Shown here piece by piece: positions 33,700 to 44,120 of a DNA stretch of 64,000 nt. Source of the stretch: Lucifuga dentata (taxonomy: Eukaryota; Chordata; Actinopteri; Ophidiiformes; Bythitidae); the NCBI GenBank assembly GCA_014773175.1, contig VXCM01001510.1:89477-153476 (forward strand), in the 5' to 3' direction. The position numbers were made by a program, and so were the translations under genes. Numbering within the stretch: the first letter of the stretch is position 1; the number at the start of each line of letters is the position of its first letter. The notes under the pieces are model-generated. The model was given only the letters and a program-made list of their open reading frames with translations. It was not told the origin of the DNA and ran no database searches.

Positions 33700-34112
33700 T
33701 CAGTCATCCATCCATCTTCCATTCATCATCCATCCATCATTCATCATCATCCATCATCATCCATCCATCATCCATCCATCATCCATTCATCCATCCATCA
33801 TCCAGCCATCATCCATTCATCATCCATCCATCTTCCTTTCATCATCCATCCATCATCCATTCATCCATCCATCCAGCCATCATCCATTCATCATGCATCC
33901 ATCATCCATTCATCCATCCAGCCATCTTCTATCCATCTATCCATCATCCATCCATTAAATCCATCAATCCATCACCCATCTGTTCATCATCCATCCATCC
34001 ATCCATCCATCCCTCCATCCCTCCATCCATCCATCCATCTTTCATCCACCCATCCATCCATCTTTCCATCATCCATCTATCATCACATCTATCATCATCC
34101 ATCCATCCATTC
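33700..34112. repeat. Tetranucleotide array (CATC with CATT, CAGC variants)
   Basis: About 400 bases of CATC-based repeat with many variant units; open frames rich in H, P, S and I here are artefacts of the repeat. Confidence 0.9.
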
Positions 34113-35131
34113 ATTTTCCACTGCTTATCCAGTCTAAATCACAGATCCCTCAGCAGCAGGCAGTGTGTGGTGTAACAGTGTGTGATGATCTGTGTGTAAA
34201 GGTGACTGCGTGGTGAAAAGTCAGCAGTCACACAGAACGACCAGGTTTGTAAACAGGCATATATACTCATATTTGACATGTGGTTGTAACTAAATCCAGA
34301 GCTGATCCTGCTTCTTGACGATGTGTGTTGCTCGTGGTTTTGCAGTGGCACTCAGCAGAGAGGCTCAGGTGTGTGTAAGCTGCAGGCCAGCAAAGCCAAA
34401 TCACACATTTACCACTGATTGTGTGTCAGCATCTTTAATGGTGCACACCTGTTGGATTTGGAGGCTGTAAAGACCTGAGGCACAGTTTACATTCTGCATC
34501 TGAAAGTCACACTAGCTGAGTTTTTTTTTTTTTTTTTTTTTTTTAAAGGACCACACCAGCAACTGTGCACGATTGAGTCCAACATATACAACCTGCATAC
34601 ATATTACATTACTGACAACCGATTTCCAAAACATAAAGCCGTATTTTAGTTTTCCTGTTATTTTTCTCAAATCCCCCAATTTTTCAGAATCAAATGTTCA
34701 GGTGATGAACCCAGCTTAAAATATAATGTTTCACCCCTGCTAACACTTATGCACGATTGTAGAAGGGACGGCCATTTTAATTTCTTGGTAAAAGCCATCT
34801 TCTCCTGGGACTATATTTCCTGGCGGAGACGTACATCATCTTCTGTGCAGCTCCATGTTGGATCAGTTAAATAAAACTACTTCAGCAAATAAAAATCTAA
34901 TAGGCATCTTGTTTGCTTCAATGTTTCACATCTCTCTTCCAATCGCCTTTTCTCAGGAAGTGTATTGATTGGACAGGAAACTGACCAATCAGAAATTTTA
35001 GCTACTTCAGGTCTCTGATTGGTTTACAATGTTGTGCCAAGTTGAGTGAGCGTGCAGGCAAACCTGAGCCAACAGACAGCAGAGATGCTGAGAGAGCAAC
35101 AGCGACACCCTGAGCGAGTGTATAAATCAAT

Positions 35132-35303
35132 CAAGGCCTTAGCCATAGTGTCAATATTGGGGGGGCACCAAATCTGCTGGAGGGGGGTCTTTTTAATTTA
35201 TTTATATTTTTTTGATCAGTATATTGGGGGGGACATTTTGAGCATAGTGGAATATTGGGGGGGGGAAGTGTCTCCCTCAATATATATTATAATTACGGCC
35301 TTG
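35132..35303. mobile_element. Small MITE inside TTAA copy 5 (tentative)
   Basis: Left end CAAGGCCTTAGCCATAGTGT, right end (reverse complement) CAAGGCCGTAATTATAATAT, both followed by a TCAATATT/ATATTGAGG-like segment and G runs (ATTGGGGGGG). About 170 bases. The ends are alike but diverged. Confidence 0.4.
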
Positions 35304-35389
35304 AACTCAATGCAAGCGCACATCACAGGTAAGAGAGGACCAAAGAATAAAAGCAAACACAAAATAGCTTTTTGTTTGTTCAAATTAAA

Positions 35390-35515
35390 TTTTTGTTCAC
35401 ACAAAACATAATTTTTCTGCTCAAAATGTGCAAGTGCTCGCTCATATTACATGTTTTGTTCGCACAAAAATAATTTTTCTGCTCAAAATTTTTAAGTGCT
35501 CACTCATAATTTTGG
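35390..35515. repeat. Two-unit direct repeat of about 60 bases
   Basis: TTGTTCACACAAAACATAAT... CTGCTCAAAATGTGCAAGTG followed by TTGTTCGCACAAAAATAATT... CTGCTCAAAATTTTTAAGTG. Seen directly; part of the foreign sequence in MITE copy 5. Confidence 0.7.
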
Positions 35516-36710
35516 CACAAATCTAACTCCATAGCTGTTATGGATTACATATCTCAAGCATGTTTCAAGTCTCTACAAGTTGATTTTAATAGTGTGCTGG
35601 AATGAACTGGAAGGTAGGAAAAAAATTCTGAAATGTACCGTTAAAGTAATATATTTTTTGAAATGGTTGTCAGTAACATAACATGTATACAAATTGTATA
35701 TGTTAGGCTCAAACATGCACAATCACTGGTATGGTCCTTTAAGTGTGACTTCAGACCAGCTGAAAATCTTTCTGACATCTTCTGATGGAAACAACCAGCA
35801 TCACTGGCTGTGGTGAGAAATGTGCTCTGTTGGACTTGTAACCACAAAAAAAACTGACCTAATGGGCACATTTCTCCATCACTATAGCAATGTGAGAACT
35901 TCAACCACTGGATATCACCAAAAAAACAAGATGTCCAGCTGCTCTAAGAAGTCTAAAAAAAATAAATAAATAAAATCACTGTCTTCAAGTCTGAGTCACT
36001 GCGCTTTTACACTTCTGAGTATGAGCAATAATCCTAAAAAAAACATCCAATATGTTAGAAAAGCAGCCAGGGAGTCTTATCATGTGCAGCACTCCTACAT
36101 TTTTCCTTTGGAGTTGCTGTGTCGTTAATGGGAGGCGTGTGGTTGTGCACAGTAATGGTGTTTCCACTGAATAAATCCATTTAACATCCCACACACTTCC
36201 ACCCTCTATTATGGAGAATGAACAGAAAGATAAATGGATGACCGAAGGACAAGACAGAGAGCGAGATAAATTGTGCAGGGAAAAAAAAATCAATGAAGTG
36301 AACGTTAGAAGAATATGAAGCCTTTAAAGTTGTCACACACCTATTAACCATGTTGGTTGTCCATGCGGGAAGAATCTGTGCACAATTATCATCTAAATCA
36401 GAAAGTGAAAAAAAATCGTGTCTGTAGGATTTATGTGTTGCAATGTTTATCAATAAGAGGTCTGCAGAGCCTTAACGGTCGCATCAGGCTGCATAGTGAA
36501 ATCAATTTGTGTATTGTTGAGAGTCCCAGAAGCGTGAAAAGAACTCACCAACTTCATCAACTCCACTGAGCTTTATTTCATTAATACAGATGTAGGTCAA
36601 AGAGTGAAAAAAGTGACACATTTAAAATAAATACATTTGCTTACAGCCAGGAGCAAAGGAATATGTCAGTATGTCAGTGTGTGTGTGTGTGTGTGTGTGT
36701 GTGTACATAC

Positions 36711-36733
36711 GTGGGTTTAGAGGCCTCGGCCTG
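36711..36733 (-). other. Duplicated tail of exon 5 beside a single-N join (assembly artefact)
   Basis: These 23 bases and the adjoining GTATGT donor plus CA repeat are identical to the end of exon 5, and they abut the single N at 36734. The same pattern recurs across the window at other single Ns. I treat it as an unmerged contig overlap, so it should not be annotated as coding. Confidence 0.8.
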
Positions 36734-36768
36734 NGTGTGTGTGTGTGTGTGTGTGTGTGTGTACATAC

Positions 36769-36890
36769 GTGGGTTTAGAGGCCTCGGCCTGGTCCGTCTG
36801 CAGTTTGTGTCCTCCCTCCACTTCCATGGTGCAATAAACAATCCGGTTTGGAGCCAAAGACTTGAGCCCCTGAACCTCCATTATCACCAC
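36769..36890 (-). CDS. cadps: CADPS exon 5 of window (C2-like domain, first part)
   Basis: 122 bases encode [20 protein letters not shown], then [20 protein letters not shown] plus the first two bases (AC) of a threonine codon completed by exon 6. This is the first beta-strand block of the C2-like domain. It follows exon 4 to give SFTLE-VVIMEV, phase 0 at the start and phase 2 at the end. The acceptor GTGTGTCAG is preceded directly by a (TG)n tract and then a (GAT)n tract. The donor AC|GTATGT runs directly into a (CA)n repeat. A second, partial copy of the last 23 bases (36711-36733) lies beyond the single N at 36734; it is best read as an assembly duplicate and not a second exon. Confidence 0.95.
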
Positions 36891-36932
36891 CTGACACACA
36901 CACACACACACACACACACATCATCATCATCG

Positions 36933-36968
<36 letters not shown>

Positions 36969-39900
36969 GTATGTGCTACTGTACAAAGTGTCTCTGTAAC
37001 AACATTGAACAAGGAGAGTAGTAAATCCAGAGTATATGCCAAATTGGTGACTTCTCTCTATGACCTCTCATCTATCCATCCATCCATCCATTTACCACTG
37101 CTTATACAGGTCCAAGCCACGGAGCCAACAGACTAAGCAAAGTAGCCCACATGTTCCTCTCTGTAGCTACATCCTCCAGCTCTTTCTGGGTATCCAAGTA
37201 CTTGGCATATAATCACTCTGGTGTATTGTGGGTCGCTGCTCCCGGACTTCCCAATAGAGGCATCCATGAGGCATCCTGATCAGACTGAACTACCTCAGCT
37301 CCCTCCTGATGCCCGAGCTCCTCCCCCCTGCCCCTAAAGATGAGTCCCAACACCCAGAGCAGACTCATTTTGCCCACTTCTAACCCTGATCTCATTCTTT
37401 GGGTCACTACCCAGAGCTCATGACCACAGGTGAGGGTCAGAATATGAATTTACCTGTAAATTGAGAGCTTCACCATCAGTCTCAGCTCACATTACTGATC
37501 TCAAATTAGCTGCTAACTTCCACATAATGTTTCTCAAGATTAAAGCCTCATTTTCCATCAATGCTGTCGTGTCCTTTCCCACCTCCCCCCCTCCCTGGTG
37601 TGTTTGGCTGCACTGAAGATGATAAATATGTTGACAGTGATTTTTTAATGTCCATCAGCCTGTCATTTCTATTGCCATCTGCCTTTATCAAAAAAAAAGA
37701 AGAAAAAAAAATCCTCTGAAAGCTTCAGTTGTGTTTGCAGCAGATTTCTCACCAAATCTGACCCAGTGGTTCACAATGTAAAATTCAGTGTAGAGACCAG
37801 CAGAGGGAGGCTGCCAGTCGGCTTTGGCAATGCCCTTGTTTGTTTCTGGTGGCTGTGTTAATGTCTGAGAAAACGAATATGGCAATAAATGTTAAAATGT
37901 TACATGTTATGGACAGTTTGTCTTTATTTGACAGTTGCTAAGCGAGACAGAGGAAGTGTAAAAGGGGGGTTGAAAATGGAAATTAGAGCAAGTGACAGCC
38001 GTCTCATTTCCATATGCGGCAAAATGTCACTACTGTACACAAAAACAACAGCAGCAATGGAGAAATCTGAGGAGTTGTTTTCTTTGATCTGTTGTGTGGA
38101 TTTTCTCTCATCGGCCCACTGTGCAGTTTTCCATCTGCTACAAACATCTTGAAACATCACTGTTGCTGTTTCAAGGCATACAAAAAAAAAACAAAAAAAA
38201 AAAAANAAAAAAAAAAAAAACTGGCGGTTGGGAGGATCTTCCATCTAGCCAAAACAGATTTTTAGTCTTGTGAGCTCCACCCATCCTGAATCATCAGAGA
38301 GGACCTACCCATCAGGAACTATAGTTATGGCTCCAAAATGAATCCTGGTTCCGTGTTATGGGGGGGAAAAAAAAAAAAAAAAAAAGGAAAAGGTCTTAGT
38401 TTCTGAAAAAGGCACTGTTGTCCTCCCAACCAAGAGTATATTAATATACCACATATGATAATTCTGACTTCTGAACTAGAAAGTGGGAGATAAAAGTTGC
38501 ACAGGATGGCAGCATTCGTATTTGAAACCAAACGTTTGCTCAGTCTTGCCAAACTACAACAAGAAGAGCAAACAGTGGGAAGGTGTTGCGAGGCTGATTA
38601 AAACATGCATTGTCCAATAAATACAAATTCTCCCACCCCCACCCACATTGTACTTTCTAATACAGTAAAGTTAAAAAGGGCTTCTGGAGTTGAGATGCTA
38701 AGAAACCTGCAGCAGGAAAGCAGCAAATCATGAGGCTGAACTGAAGCTGTTGAGGACAAACACCCACGGAAGCAGGAGACGGAGCAGCTGGACAGGTAGG
38801 TGTGATTTGAGTGTTAAGACAGTGCAATGTGGATCCATCTCCACAAAAAACTGACCTGTCTGTGGACCAATTAAGGTGAGATTCTGTCTGCCTGTAGAAA
38901 GCCTGATGGACGTTTCATCTCATTAGCGACCCCAGAACCCACAGTTCACGAGGAATAAAACTGACAGATGTGACTGCAGGTTAGGACAATATTAAAATCA
39001 GAAAAATTGCTTCATTGACCAATTTAGTCTTGGAGACAGGAAAGTATCTAAAGCTCTCAGGTGCCGTGGACAAAGCGGAGGCTAATATCAACTGATGTAA
39101 TGAGAAAAGGTGGCTAATAGTGAGGAACTCTGAGAAAATTACCTGCAAACTCTGCAGCTCTATGGAGACTTTCCCTTCTCTTAGCTCGTTATTTGGTTTA
39201 ATAGTTGTCTCCTACCAATAAAATCAGATGTTTCCACCAACAATCTCTCATAACCAACTTTAAACTACCTGTCCAAATGACTGAGAGACAAAGTTAACAA
39301 AAAAAAAAAAGNCAAAAAAAAAAAAGTACCTGGTGAAGAAATTTGAGTGTCTTAAAAATAAAGACCAGAGCAGAAAAGAGAGAATGTCAGGTAAACAGAA
39401 ACAAGGCTTACATTTAAAGCTAATGTTGCTGCAACTCTCCTGCTAGCATGTTACCCATAACAAGCTAAGCTAACGGTCATGGCTGTCGGTTTGGTCAAAC
39501 TGGTCAAAATCGTTTTGTGCCGCTTTATAGTTTTTCATTTAATTTAATAAGTTCTTAGTTCTAAATTCTAACTGTAAAATAGTCTTTAAAAAATGAGGGG
39601 AAAAGAAAAAATTTAAAAAAAACTTCTGTCAAAACAATCTGGAAATTGAGGGAAAAATTCTAGAAAATGTGTGTACATTTAATTGTAAAACATTCTTGAG
39701 TTTTTTCCTGGTTATACTTATTTTTCTTTTTTTTAAGGAAAAATGTAAAAAAAAAAAAAAAAAAAANAAAAAAAAAAAAAAAAAAAGAAAAAAAAACAAA
39801 AGAAAAAGAAAAAAACTTGAAAGGAAGAAAACTTGATCAGAGACAATTATTCTTTACTTGATTCCAGAAAATGGTAAATATCTACAAAAAAGATAATAAA

Positions 39901-40003
39901 AATTCTAATACATTTGAATCATTTTTTGATTGAGCTCTTCAAACTCAAACAAACAAAATGCCTTGCCACTTATCCTTCCATCCTTCAGCTCATTTCCACC
40001 AAC
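36891..40003. other. Intron between exons 5 and 4
   Basis: Begins with a CA array and a CATCAT array (36894-36968) on the acceptor side of exon 5. 37060-37440 is moderately GC-rich, and CCATCCATTTACCACTGCTT, ACAGGTCCAAGCC there resembles a common fish repeat. Several A/T runs with single Ns (38206, 39312, 39766). No gene. Confidence 0.5.
36894..36968. repeat. (CA)n(TCA)n compound array directly before exon 5 acceptor
   Basis: On the transcript strand, (TGA)n then (TG)n end at the CAG acceptor of exon 5. Confidence 0.9.
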
Positions 40004-40237
40004 CTCCAAGGTGAAGGACAGGACGACGTCAGACTTGGAGAGGATGTTCTCGTCCTCCTGTCCCATGTCCATGATGGAGGTGTTGTGGCCTCGTTTTAGC
40101 TTCTGCAGCTTGAACTCTCCGCCCTTGGAAACGGGCATGCTCTCTAGGTTTGCCATGAGCAGGTTGACTGAAGATCGCAGCTCCTCGATGAACATTCCCT
40201 CCATCTCTCTGGAGGAGAATCTGGGGAACCGTCCACC
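40004..40237 (-). CDS. cadps: CADPS exon 4 of window (end of N-terminal region, tandem acceptor)
   Basis: 234 bases encode 78 residues, from [16 protein letters not shown] through [32 protein letters not shown] and [13 protein letters not shown]. Both ends are phase 0; the donor is GAG|GTTGGT. The acceptor is a tandem TAGCAG: use of the downstream AG gives the 78 residues, while use of the upstream AG adds one glutamine codon (exon end 40240). The first residues (GGRF) differ from the ERKF I recall in mammals, so the exon start is the least conserved part. The [19 protein letters not shown] stretch resembles CADPS more than CADPS2. An ATG inside the exon (MEGMF) is not a start, and frame continuation past the donor into the intron is spurious. 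Confidence 0.93.
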
Positions 40238-40242
40238 CTGCT
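40238..40242 (-). promoter_or_regulatory. NAGNAG tandem splice acceptor of exon 4
   Basis: Read on the minus strand the intron ends ATTAGCAG before GGTGGACGG. Both AGs are in frame, so the choice adds or drops a single CAG (glutamine) codon at the exon 3/4 junction. The two possible junctions are seen directly; which one is used is inference. Confidence 0.6.
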
Positions 40243-40539
40243 AATGACGGAACAACAAAGAAACCGATCAATTGATGAACCTGATCAAAAGTACGAGTCC
40301 AGAAGAAACCACACTGGTGTTTACACATACTCTGTTTGAGACCCAGAGAAAATCACATGTTAATTTATAATGAGAAAAGTTTTATAGCTCAGAATTGTCC
40401 ATTTGTCAAATCATCACTGTTTATGCTCACAACAGTTTTAATTAGCATAAAAATGTAAATTTTTGATGTAACAGAATATGAGGGTGAAATTGCTGAAACT
40501 GCCACTGATTTTAATATTTTAGTAACTATTCCATCAGTC
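40243..40539. other. Intron sequence between exon 4 and the array
   Basis: AT-rich, nothing recognised. Confidence 0.5.
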
Positions 40540-41027
40540 TATCAAGCTTTCCATCCATCCATCCATTCATCCATACATACATACACCTACTGTATATCTA
40601 TCCATCCAACATCCCAATATCTATCATCCTCTACCATCCATCCACCCATCCATCTATACACATGCATGCATGCATTCATCCATTCATCCATCCATACAAT
40701 ACAACTATCCATACATATATACATACATATATACATTCATACATACATACATACATACATACATACATACATACATACGTACAACTATATCTATACATCC
40801 AGCATCCCGATATCTATCATCCATCCATTCCATCCATAAGCCATACATCCAATCATCCATCCATACATCCATTAATTTATCCATCATACATCCATCTATC
40901 CATCATTCATATACATACAGTACATACTTACTGTACATACATACATCCATCCATACATAACTCATACATACATACATAAATACATCCATCTAGTCATCCA
41001 TCCATACATCCATCCACCTATACATAC
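40540..41027. repeat. Tetranucleotide array (CATA/CATC) abutting exon 3 donor
   Basis: About 490 bases of CATC, CATA and ATAC units between exons 4 and 3. The last units run into the splice donor of exon 3 (transcript strand GTATGTATAGGTGGATGG). Open frames rich in H, I, Y here are repeat artefacts. Confidence 0.9.
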
Positions 41028-41108
41028 CCTGGCGATCTGGTCTGCCATCTGCAGTCGTCCATCCAGTTCTCTTCTGATCTGTGCTGCTTGTTCATCAGGA
41101 TTATCCAG
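41028..41108 (-). CDS. cadps: CADPS exon 3 of window
   Basis: 81 bases encode 27 residues, [20 protein letters not shown] followed by MADQIAR, phase 0 at both ends. The acceptor is CCACAG and the donor is AGG|GTATGT. The segment is a charged, helical stretch that continues NACQ from exon 2. It is near-invariant in vertebrate CAPS proteins. The donor lies at the very edge of a large CATA/CATC array (40540-41027 on the plus strand), so the first intronic bases are themselves part of the tetranucleotide repeat. The intron to exon 2 is the largest in the window, over 12 kb. Confidence 0.95.
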
Positions 41109-42164
41109 CTGTGGAAACACACGCAAAACAAAATTCACAAACACAGTCACCACTTTATGTGTTCGTTATTAAATAGCAGTGATATTACAAAGATTCTCCT
41201 TCAGAACAGAAACAGAAAGAACAAAATTTAAACATGATGCTTGTGATCCAAACACAGTCTGTAGAATTCCACATACATGCATTTTACACTGAAAAATTAG
41301 TACAGTTTTCACATGGACTTCATTTCCTCCTATCCCTTCTTTACAACTTTAGCTTCTCTTTTTCTTTCTACCCCTCCTTTCCTCCTTCCCTCGTTTTTTT
41401 CTACTGTCCTGACACAAAACCATGGATTCTCAGCATTTTCAAAGAATAGGATACATCTGATTTTAGAGCTGGAAAAGCATGACTGAATAAGTTTTTTTTT
41501 TTTGTTTGTTTGTTTNACATCTGATTTTAGAGCTGGAAAAGCATGACTGAATAAGTTTTTTTTTTTTGTTTGTTTGTTTTTTTTACATTTTCAGACAAGT
41601 TCAAACCACAATCAAATGTGACACCTGAGATTTCCATTGTGACCTTCACCAGAATGTCATTTGGGCTGACTGGAACAATCCGCACCATTTCAAAGTGGAA
41701 AACCATCATTTCATCACAGTCCTGATAGAGCAGCATTAATGTCTACTTCCTGTGTCGTGTGAGCCTGTCGTGCCTGTGATCAGAGTAAAGAACATCCTCT
41801 GCTGTTCACTATTGCTGCTGTCTGTCAGCAGCTTCTGCTTCCAGTCGGAGCAGCTGAGCAGCTGAGCAGCTGGAATATAGGCCTCAGCGATCCTGAAAGC
41901 AGGAATCAATGTGGAAAACAGCTGGAATTCATTAGCTGCTCCGTCTAAATTCTCAGATCGATATTCACTCTGCAGCCTGCCGTTTGCAAGCTGTATGCTT
42001 TTTTTTTATTTATTTTTTTACTACAGCTCAGTTACGTGTTGTGCATCATATCATCAAAGGGGAAATATTCTGATTTTACTTGTGTCCACTCATATTTATA
42101 GTGTAATATAATATGTTGATATAATTTTAAAACTTGTAAAATGTAATGTCAAAACTAGAGGTTG

Positions 42165-42357
42165 ACACCTATGGAGGGAACCTCTCCTGAGGTTTCTTCC
42201 ATTTTACCTTATATAATAAGGTTTTTAGGGAGTTTTTCCTCATCTTCTTAGAGAGCTTGAGCTGGTCGGGAAGCGTTAATGTGCCTGTACAGCCGTTTGA
42301 GACATTATATGTTATATTATACTGTATATTATACAAATAAACTTGACTTGACTATAG
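42165..42357 (+). repeat. Retroposon tail (AAACTTGACTTGAC type), copy 3
   Basis: GAACCTCTCCTGAGGTTTCT, AGGGAGTTTTTCCTCATCTT and TACAAATAAACTTGACTTGA on the plus strand, the same order as the copies at 27310 and 32033. Confidence 0.65.
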
Positions 42358-42954
42358 TAAAGGCTGAATTATGCTTTCTGCACAGACATGAACTGACATG
42401 GAAACACAATGAGTAGACGTGTGGTGCTTTAATACTACATGAGGTTTTTCGTCGTGGCAAACTGATATTATCCCAAACTGTAGGAGGCAGTGTATCAACA
42501 ACTCAGGCTTACAGCTCGTAGTATCATAGAAGAAGTCTGCTGTTTACAAATGATTTTCACCAGGAGCTGCTTTCTTTTTTACATATTTTACATATATCAG
42601 TCTCTTAATGTTCAATGCCTTGTCTTTTTCAAGATTTTGTGGGATTTCACACTTTGTCATCTGTCTCCATGAGCTTTCATTGAGGGCCTGGACAGGTTCC
42701 TGTATTTATGAACGTCTGCTACTAGCAGCTCTGCCTTTTTTTTTTTTTTTTTTTTTCCCCCACATGCAGTCAAAAAATCTAGGATGTGCGCTGGGACATG
42801 TCTTCCTGTGTGATGTCAATTTATCTGTGAATGCCCACGTGAACTCATCAAGCATAAAACAAGCTAAAGACAAACCCAGAGGTCTCGAACTGCCCTCAAA
42901 CCTTTGTTTTTGATTGGGACTTTACTTCTGTAATATGATGACATCAATCATCAA

Positions 42955-43277
42955 CATCTCTAGAACCTGGCACTGAATGAAGTTGAAATTCAGCAGGTTT
43001 ATTGCTCAGGACCAAGGACGTGCAGTGTCACGTGTGAAGTTGTTTGGATGANATTCAGCAGGTTTATTGCTCAGGACCAAGGACGTGCAGTGTCACGTGT
43101 GAAGTTGTTTGGATGAGCGGTTCTTGAATTAAGCTGTGCCGATAAAAAGTAGTCCACGTGGCAGGATACCTTCCAGGTGCAACAGCATATATGCTCTCCT
43201 CCACGGGCATTTATGGCAAGCTGCAGCGCACTGGCCTGGTCTGAACACATGCGTTTTCAACAGGCACTGCACTAGTT
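42955..43277 (+). repeat. Dispersed repeat, copy B (Helitron-like, tentative)
   Basis: Same sequence as 2430-2728 (AACATCTCTAGAACCTGGCA, AGGTTTATTGCTCAGGACC, CAACAGGCACTGCACTAGTT). A block of about 65 bases is repeated across the N at 43052. In both copies it lies next to TTAA-MITE sequence. Confidence 0.5.
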
Positions 43278-43639
43278 TCTGAAAATACTTTAGCAGTATA
43301 TTTTTGATTTGTTTCCTCCATCCATTCTGGTTTTAGTTTATTCCAGTGCGCTATAAAATCAACTTGTAGAGGCTTGAAACACGCTTGAGATACGTCATCA
43401 CAGCAAACAACAACAGGTAATTATTAGGTAATTTGCCAAAGTAACTTTATTTAACTGATCCAACATGGAGTTGCACAGATTATGTCTCCACCAGGGAATA
43501 TAGTCCCAAGAGAAGAAATTAACATGACCATTCCTTCTATAATTGTTGGGAGGTGAAACTCCAAATTTTAAGGTGAAAGTGCGGGTTGTATATAGTATGT
43601 TGGACTCAAAAGTGCATGATCGCCTGTATGGTCCTTTAT
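43278..43639. mobile_element. TTAA-flanked MITE, copy 6 (truncated)
   Basis: Retains the CCTCCATCCATTCTGGTTTT to ATCAACTTGTAGAGGCTTGA part and a right end GTATGGTCCT-TTAT (one base off TTAA). The left terminal arm is missing, replaced by the repeat at 42955-43277. Confidence 0.7.
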
Positions 43640-43857
43640 AGAGACATCACCTAAAATGGCCTGTTTTCACACATTAATGCTGAGTGAAAACACACCACAT
43701 GATATCATATGCCATCACATATGTTGATATACTGAGTCAGTATGCATAGATCATCCTATGTATGTATGTCCCCTTAAATTACATCAAAGCTGCTGGACTT
43801 CAAACAGAAATGGGTTTTAGCATGCAACTTTGTGCCACACAGTTGTGAATTTTCCAA

Positions 43858-43860
<3 letters not shown>

Positions 43861-43910
<50 letters not shown>

Positions 43911-44006
43911 TTGATTTTTCTCCCACTGGTTGCATTAACATGTTGCCTCAACAGCCGTCCCTGCTGTTACCTCTGACTGAGTAGCATGTTTGAATTCTGA
44001 ATTCTG

Positions 44007-44059
<53 letters not shown>

Positions 44060-44063
44060 ACAN

Positions 44064-44117
<54 letters not shown>
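43861..44117. repeat. (CT)n and (CT)n(CA)n arrays
   Basis: A 50-base CT array (43861-43911), then two CT-CA compound arrays flanking the N at 44063; the second is likely an assembly duplicate of the first. Confidence 0.9.

Positions 44118-44120
<3 letters not shown>

Larger units (their letters stand above)
34543..35742. mobile_element. TTAA-flanked MITE, copy 5 (with inserted sequence)
   Basis: Ends TTAA-AGGACCACACCAGC and GGTCCT-TTAA. Left and right arms match the subfamily with TGCACGATTGAG ends (as in copy 1). It is 1.2 kb because about 0.6-0.7 kb between roughly 34900 and 35540 is foreign. The insert includes a small inverted-repeat element (35132-35303) and a two-fold direct repeat (about 35390-35515). 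Confidence 0.8.
33349..36768. other. Intron between exons 6 and 5
   Basis: Holds the CA tract before exon 6, a CA plus ATC array (33566-33605), the CATC/CATT array (33700-34112), TTAA MITE copy 5 (34543-35742) and a CA/GT array beside exon 5. A leftover stretch 35743-36660 shows nothing recognisable. Confidence 0.55.
42770..43785. repeat. Second TTAA-type repeat family, copy B (broken by nested elements)
   Basis: 42820-42955 (AACTGCCCTCAAACCTTTGT, CTGTAATATGATGACATCAA) matches 21120-21240. 43640-43785 (GGCCTGTTTTCACAC ... ATGTCCCCTTAAATT) matches its other arm. Between them lie the Helitron-like repeat copy B and TTAA MITE copy 6, so three elements are stacked. Confidence 0.45.

Noticed and set aside
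33692..33958. Long HPSI-rich open frame
   Set aside because: Pure product of the CATC tetranucleotide array.
33700..34112. Possible CRISPR-like array of regular short repeats
   Set aside because: Units are contiguous tetranucleotides without spacers, in a vertebrate intron.
36663..37136. 157-codon plus-strand open frame
   Set aside because: Antisense to exon 5 and built largely from GT, CA and CATCAT repeats plus a single-N join.
40662..40979. HTYIHTYI-type open frames
   Set aside because: Product of the CATA/CATC array between exons 4 and 3.
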